DNA of 64,000 bases from Vineibacter terrae. GTDB taxonomy: Bacteria > Pseudomonadota > Alphaproteobacteria > Reyranellales > Reyranellaceae. Positions 60,714-64,000 of the stretch are shown piece by piece. Each line of letters begins with the position of its first letter. Position 1 is the stretch's first letter. The notes under the pieces were generated by a model, which saw nothing but the letters and a program-made list of their open reading frames with translations, had not been told where the DNA came from and made no database searches. The stretch covers positions 301,856 through 365,855 of the forward strand of contig NZ_VDUZ01000001.1 of NCBI RefSeq assembly GCF_008039615.1, read 5' to 3'. Position numbers and translations under genes: made by a program.

Positions 60714-61528
60714 GTCTGGCCACCTCCCTTCGATGTGCCGAGATAGGCCTGGATAACCGCCGGCGTGCGCTGCACCTCCTCGGGTGTGCCGCCGCCGATG
60801 CGCCGGCCGCGGTCGAGCACGAAGACGCGGTCGGAGATGTCCATCACCACACCCATGTCGTGCTCGATCAGCACCACCGTGACGCCGCGCTCGATGTTCA
60901 CGTCGAGCACATGGCGCGCCATGTCCTCCTTCTCGTCCTGGTTCATGCCGCCCATCGGCTCGTCGAGCAGCAGCACCTTGGGCTCCAGCGCCAGCGCGCG
61001 GCCCAGCTCCACACGCTTGCGCAGGCCATAGGACAGCGCGCCGGTCTGCTGCTTGCGCAGGTCCTGAAGCTTGAGGAACTCGATGATCTCCTCGCAGCGT
61101 TCGCGATGGGCGATCTCCTCCTTGCGGGCCGGCCCCCAATAGAGGGCGCTGCTCAGCACGCCTGCCCGCATGTGCACGTGACGGCCCAGCATCAGGTTGT
61201 CGAGCACCGTGAGCCCGCTGAAGAGCGCGATGTTCTGGAACGTGCGGGCGATGCCGCGCGCCGCGATCTGGCTGGGCCGCAGCGTCGTTATGGCATCGCC
61301 TTCAAGCGCGATGACGCCGGTGTCAGGCCGGTAGAAGCCCGACACCATGTTCAGCAGCGATGTCTTGCCGGCACCGTTGGGACCGATCACGGAGACGATG
61401 GCGCCGCGCGGCACCTCCAGCGACACGTCCTGCACGGCGGTCACGCCGCCGAACTTCTTGGAGACGCCCTGGACGGTCAGGATCGGCGATGCCGCGGCAC
61501 GGTCGGCCAGGGACTCGGCAGCCGACAT
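60710..61528 (-). CDS. livG: Branched-chain amino acid-type ABC transporter ATPase LivG
   Basis: 272 residues. Walker A GPNGAGKTS, signature ALSYGLRKRVELGRAL (SYG form usual for LivG), Walker B VLLLDEPMGGMN, H-loop LIEHDMG. It is the first gene of the cluster livG, acyl-CoA synthetase, livH, livM, two binding proteins, livF. Its promoter must lie in 61529-61800. Confidence 0.95.
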   Translation of the reverse strand: MSAAESLADRAAASPILTVQGVSKKFGGVTAVQDVSLEVPRGAIVSVIGPNGAGKTSLLNMVSGFYRPDTGVIALEGDAITTLRPSQIAARGIARTFQNIALFSGLTVLDNLMLGRHVHMRAGVLSSALYWGPARKEEIAHRERCEEIIEFLKLQDLRKQQTGALSYGLRKRVELGRALALEPKVLLLDEPMGGMNQDEKEDMARHVLDVNIERGVTVVLIEHDMGVVMDISDRVFVLDRGRRIGGGTPEEVQRTPAVIQAYLGTSKGGGQT

Positions 61529-62096
61529 CGGCTACGGCGCCCTTCCCGCGAACAGCCCGGCGGTGCAGCCGCAGTTGGCGCCCCCGCTTGCACAGTCCTC
61601 CGCCACGACGTCCTCCCGTCCAACGCTCGTTCCACCACACGGGCGCTCTTGAGAAGGGTTGATGTCCCAGCGTCCTCGTCGGCGGATCCCACGCACGCAT
61701 GCGTGGCCTCCATGCAGCATCATGAACGCCGGTTCTTGGAAAGGCAACGGGGTTGCGTTTTGCGATACGGCTCCGCGCCGCCCAGCATGCGGCGCGGCTG
61801 AACGGCCGCCAGGCCTATCGGCGCTTCTGACTATCGGGCGTTGCCGCTGTGTCCTTGTCCTCGCGCCGATCGCGGTGCTCGACATCCTTCTCGACGCTGG
61901 CGCTCAGCTTCTGATAGAGGCCAAGGCCCAGGACGATCAGGATGCCCGCGACGAGAAGCAGCGTCGGGTAGACCATGTCCGACACGCGCGGCACGGACAA
62001 GGTTCCCGGCGCACGGGGCCAGGCCGCTGTCGGGCCCTTGCGCCCTGCGGCGCAGAATCCGACTATCGCGCCTGCGACTGCCCGTGGAGACACACC
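61529..62096. other. 568-base region between livG and the deacetylase gene
   Basis: Holds the promoter side of the livG cluster. The only plausible gene is a 53-codon frame on the minus strand (61815-61976). No repeat of families A-C is present. Confidence 0.5.
61815..61976 (-). CDS. Possible 53-residue single-pass membrane protein
   Basis: MVYPTLLLVAGILIVLGLG forms one membrane segment, followed by a strongly charged tail (KDVEHRDRREDKDTAATPDS). The composition is protein-like and differs from a random high-GC frame, but the ribosome site is weak. No family recognised. Confidence 0.35.
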   Translation of the reverse strand: MVYPTLLLVAGILIVLGLGLYQKLSASVEKDVEHRDRREDKDTAATPDSQKRR

Positions 62097-62954
62097 GTGC
62101 GCCGACATATCGCCTGCCTCACGTTCGATCACGACCACATGTCCGGCTTCATCGCCCGCGGCATGACCACGCCGACGCCGATCTCGCGCGGCGAGTTCGA
62201 TCTCGTGGCCATCCCGCGCATTGTCGAGCTGCTGGCGCGCTACAACGTCAAGGGGACGTTCTTCACGCCTGGGCATACGATCGAGAGCGCCTGGCGGAGC
62301 GTCGAGACCTATGTCGATGCCGGCCACGAGCTGGCCCATCACGGCTGGACGCATCGGCCGCCGGCGACCGTCGACCGCGCCGAGGAAGAGGAAGAGATCG
62401 TGCGCGGCAACGAGGCGATCAGGAAGATCAGCGGCCACCCGGCGCGCGGCTACCGCTCGCCGTCCTGGGACCTCAGCCCGCACACGATCGAGCTGCTGCT
62501 CAAGCACGGCATCCAGTACGACAGCTCGCTGATGGGCGACGACTACGATTGCTATCTCGCGCGCCAGGGCGATGTCGTGGAGCTGAAGAAGCCGTTCGTG
62601 CGTGGCCGCGAGACGGCGCTGGTCGAGATGCCGATCAGCTGGTCGCTCGACGACTTCCCCTACTTCGAGTACATGCGCAATCCCAACGGCGCGATCCAGC
62701 AGGGCTTGTCGAACGCCACGCACGTGCTGGAGAACTTCGTCGACGACTTCGTGTACATGACCCGCATCCGCGAGCGCGGCATCCTCACCTACACGTTCCA
62801 TCCGCATGTCGTCGGCCGCGGCCATCGCATGATGATGCTGGAGCGCCTGATCCTGAAGCTGCTGGAGCACGGCGCCGTGTTCATGACCATGGAGCAGGCG
62901 CTGGCGGAATGGCGCACCTGGCGCGCCGAGGGCGAGCGCCGGGCGGCGGAATGA
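62097..62954 (+). CDS. Polysaccharide deacetylase (NodB/CE4 family)
   Basis: 285 residues. The catalytic-base motif is CLTFDHD (D11-D13 region), the metal-binding HxxxH is in GHELAHHGWTHR, and later motifs are ARGYRSPSWDLS and ILTYTFHPHVVG. The family removes N-acetyl groups from chitin-like or peptidoglycan sugars; the HpPgdA/PuuE-like subgroup, without a signal peptide as here, also includes cyclic imidases. Start GTG 62097 with GGAG eight bases upstream. Confidence 0.9.
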   Translation: MRRHIACLTFDHDHMSGFIARGMTTPTPISRGEFDLVAIPRIVELLARYNVKGTFFTPGHTIESAWRSVETYVDAGHELAHHGWTHRPPATVDRAEEEEEIVRGNEAIRKISGHPARGYRSPSWDLSPHTIELLLKHGIQYDSSLMGDDYDCYLARQGDVVELKKPFVRGRETALVEMPISWSLDDFPYFEYMRNPNGAIQQGLSNATHVLENFVDDFVYMTRIRERGILTYTFHPHVVGRGHRMMMLERLILKLLEHGAVFMTMEQALAEWRTWRAEGERRAAE

Positions 62955-62995
62955 TCCGCGGATCTGCTGCTGCGCGGGCCTGACCTCGAGATGGC

Positions 62996-63079
62996 CTACG
63001 GTCGGGCCGCGGCGTCGGGCGCGACGAGGCAGCCGTCGCGACGGAAGGCATCGATCTGATGCTGACTGAGAACCGTCAT
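62996..63079 (-). pseudogene. 5' stub of a phytanoyl-CoA dioxygenase-like gene
   Basis: Only 27 codons remain (MTVLSQHQIDAFRRDGCLVA then a stop). That opening is typical of PhyH-family Fe(II)/2-oxoglutarate dioxygenases, in which a domain of about 250 residues would follow. The rest has been lost, probably by deletion up to the deacetylase gene. Confidence 0.55.
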
Positions 63080-63218
63080 GGCTTGCGTTCCCCAACCTCG
63101 CGCCACGGTCTCAGGCCGCCGCCGCGTCCAGGCAAGGGCGGCGGCGACAATGCTTGCCGCCGCAGGGGCTGCTGCGGCATAGGTGCGGCGCTGATGACTT
63201 ATCGGTGGGAGACAGTTG

Positions 63219-63929
63219 ATGGCCGAGGACATGACGTTGACGGCGGCGGATTTCAGGGCCCTGAAGGCGCTGGACACGCCGACGGTGTGCAATGCGCTGG
63301 AGCTGGTGGTGCCGCAGCGCCGCCTGCACGGCTTCAACACCCAGCCCCTGCGCTGCCTCTATCCCGACCTGCCGCCCATCGTCGGCTATGTCCGCACCGG
63401 CACGATCCGCGCCGCCGAGCCGTCCTTCCGCAAGCCCGAGGACGACCGCGCCATGCGGCTGCGCTGGTATGAGTATGTCGACAAGGGTCCCAAGCCGTCG
63501 GTGATCCTGCTGCAGGATCTCGACGCGCTGCCCGGCTACGGCTCGTTCTGGGGCGAGGTCAACAGCCACGTGCACCGCGGCCTGGGGGCGCTGGGCGTCA
63601 TCACCAACGGCTCGGTGCGCGACATCCCGATGAACGCCAAGGGCTTCCAGATGCTGGCGGGCACAGTGATGCCCAGCCACGCCCATGTGCATGTGGTCGA
63701 TGTCGGCGTGCCGGTCAGCATTTGCGGCATGTCGGCCCAGTCGGGCGACCTGATCCACGCCGATATGCATGGCGCCGTGGTCGTCCCGCTCGATGCCGCC
63801 AAGAAGGTGGCGGGCGCCGCCAAGCTGCTGGCTCGCCGCGAGGCGGTGATCATCGGCGCTTCGAAGAAGAAAGGCTTCAGCTTCGAGAAGCTCGCCCAGG
63901 CGATGAAGGACTCGGCGGACATCCACTGA
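63219..63929 (+). CDS. RraA family protein (HMG aldolase/oxaloacetate decarboxylase-like)
   Basis: 236 residues of the RraA/class II HMG-CHA aldolase fold. Family blocks: LDTPTVCNALEL near the start, GYVRTGTIRAAEP, GEVNSHVHRGLGALGVITNGSVRD (the metal/pyruvate site GxxxxxxxxxLGxxGxxxxGxxRD) and GDLIHADMHGAVVVP. Such enzymes cleave 4-hydroxy-4-methyl-2-oxoglutarate or decarboxylate oxaloacetate; true RraA regulators of RNase E are shorter. ATG 63219 follows GGTGGGAG; a TTG one codon upstream is also open. Confidence 0.88.
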   Translation: MAEDMTLTAADFRALKALDTPTVCNALELVVPQRRLHGFNTQPLRCLYPDLPPIVGYVRTGTIRAAEPSFRKPEDDRAMRLRWYEYVDKGPKPSVILLQDLDALPGYGSFWGEVNSHVHRGLGALGVITNGSVRDIPMNAKGFQMLAGTVMPSHAHVHVVDVGVPVSICGMSAQSGDLIHADMHGAVVVPLDAAKKVAGAAKLLARREAVIIGASKKKGFSFEKLAQAMKDSADIH

Positions 63930-63954
63930 TGTCCTTCGGCCGGGCCGCGGCGCT

Positions 63955-63992
63955 CCAGCGCCGCTCATGATCCGGCGCTGCGCGCCGGTGCG
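63955..63992. repeat. 38-bp direct repeat, family D, copy 2
   Basis: Identical to 3402-3439 over 38 bases, at the extreme right of the window just after the RraA-like gene. The surrounding bases are also similar, so the element probably extends beyond the window edge. Confidence 0.75.
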
Positions 63993-64000
63993 GCGCTGGA

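Overview
The window is chromosomal DNA of high G+C content, packed with short-spaced genes. It looks like an Alphaproteobacterium, perhaps a Reyranella-like lineage of Rhodospirillales/Hyphomicrobiales. That placement is an inference from gene content (TAXI-type TRAP transport, CaiB/CitE CoA enzymes, Liv transporters, ClpS without ClpA nearby) and was not tested. No rRNA, tRNA, CRISPR array or complete insertion sequence was recognised.

Layout. 0-6.3 kb: serine hydrolase, TauD dioxygenase, a CoA-transferase/CoA-lyase pair, and an MlrC-type M81 peptidase. 6.4-12.8 kb: a PrcB-domain protein, a YidB-like protein and a complete carbohydrate ABC transporter. 13-17.7 kb: panB-panC, then an IlvD/Edd dehydratase and a 2-hydroxyacid dehydrogenase. 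17.8-26.5 kb: MlaC, a frameshifted EamA transporter, an inserted Fic module, KDG kinase, VOC protein, sterol-desaturase-like protein, beta-propeller protein, and a crotonase-SDR-KDPG aldolase operon. 26.6-34.3 kb: SAF-domain protein, rlmB, clpP, an ArsR/SRPBCC pair, a TAXI-TRAP/citryl-CoA lyase operon and a DUF4337-like protein. 34.3-48 kb is the most unusual stretch: a primase/helicase-like protein with a lost Walker A, a TetR::LivF chimera, a secreted DsrE-like protein, a three-gene set (53-residue-repeat coiled coil, orphan TAXI protein, VasI/TagO-like protein), a pseudokinase-MORN protein, a fused scar of a peptide transporter, and a papain/C39-like protein. 48-64 kb: clpS, SRPBCC, Sir2, GntP permease, GH5 hydrolase, a complete Liv cluster with two paralogous binding proteins and an acyl-CoA synthetase, a polysaccharide deacetylase and an RraA-like protein.

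How the genes fit together. The dehydratase, KDG kinase, KDPG aldolase, SDR, 2-hydroxyacid dehydrogenase, SAF/UxaA protein and carbohydrate ABC transporter together suggest uptake and oxidative breakdown of sugars or sugar acids through 2-keto-3-deoxy intermediates. The Liv cluster with its acyl-CoA synthetase suggests uptake and CoA activation of an organic acid. The TAXI-TRAP transporter with citryl-CoA lyase, and the CaiB/CitE pair, point to di- and tricarboxylate metabolism.

The spaces between genes carry several families of long imperfect palindromes repeated across the window. There are also clear rearrangement scars: the kinase 5' end duplicated on both sides of the Fic module, TetR::LivF, DppB::binding protein, and a phytanoyl-CoA dioxygenase stub. 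The best candidates for something undescribed are the Fic module with a non-canonical motif, the coiled-coil/TAXI/VasI/pseudokinase-MORN neighbourhood, and the C39-like protein at 47 kb.
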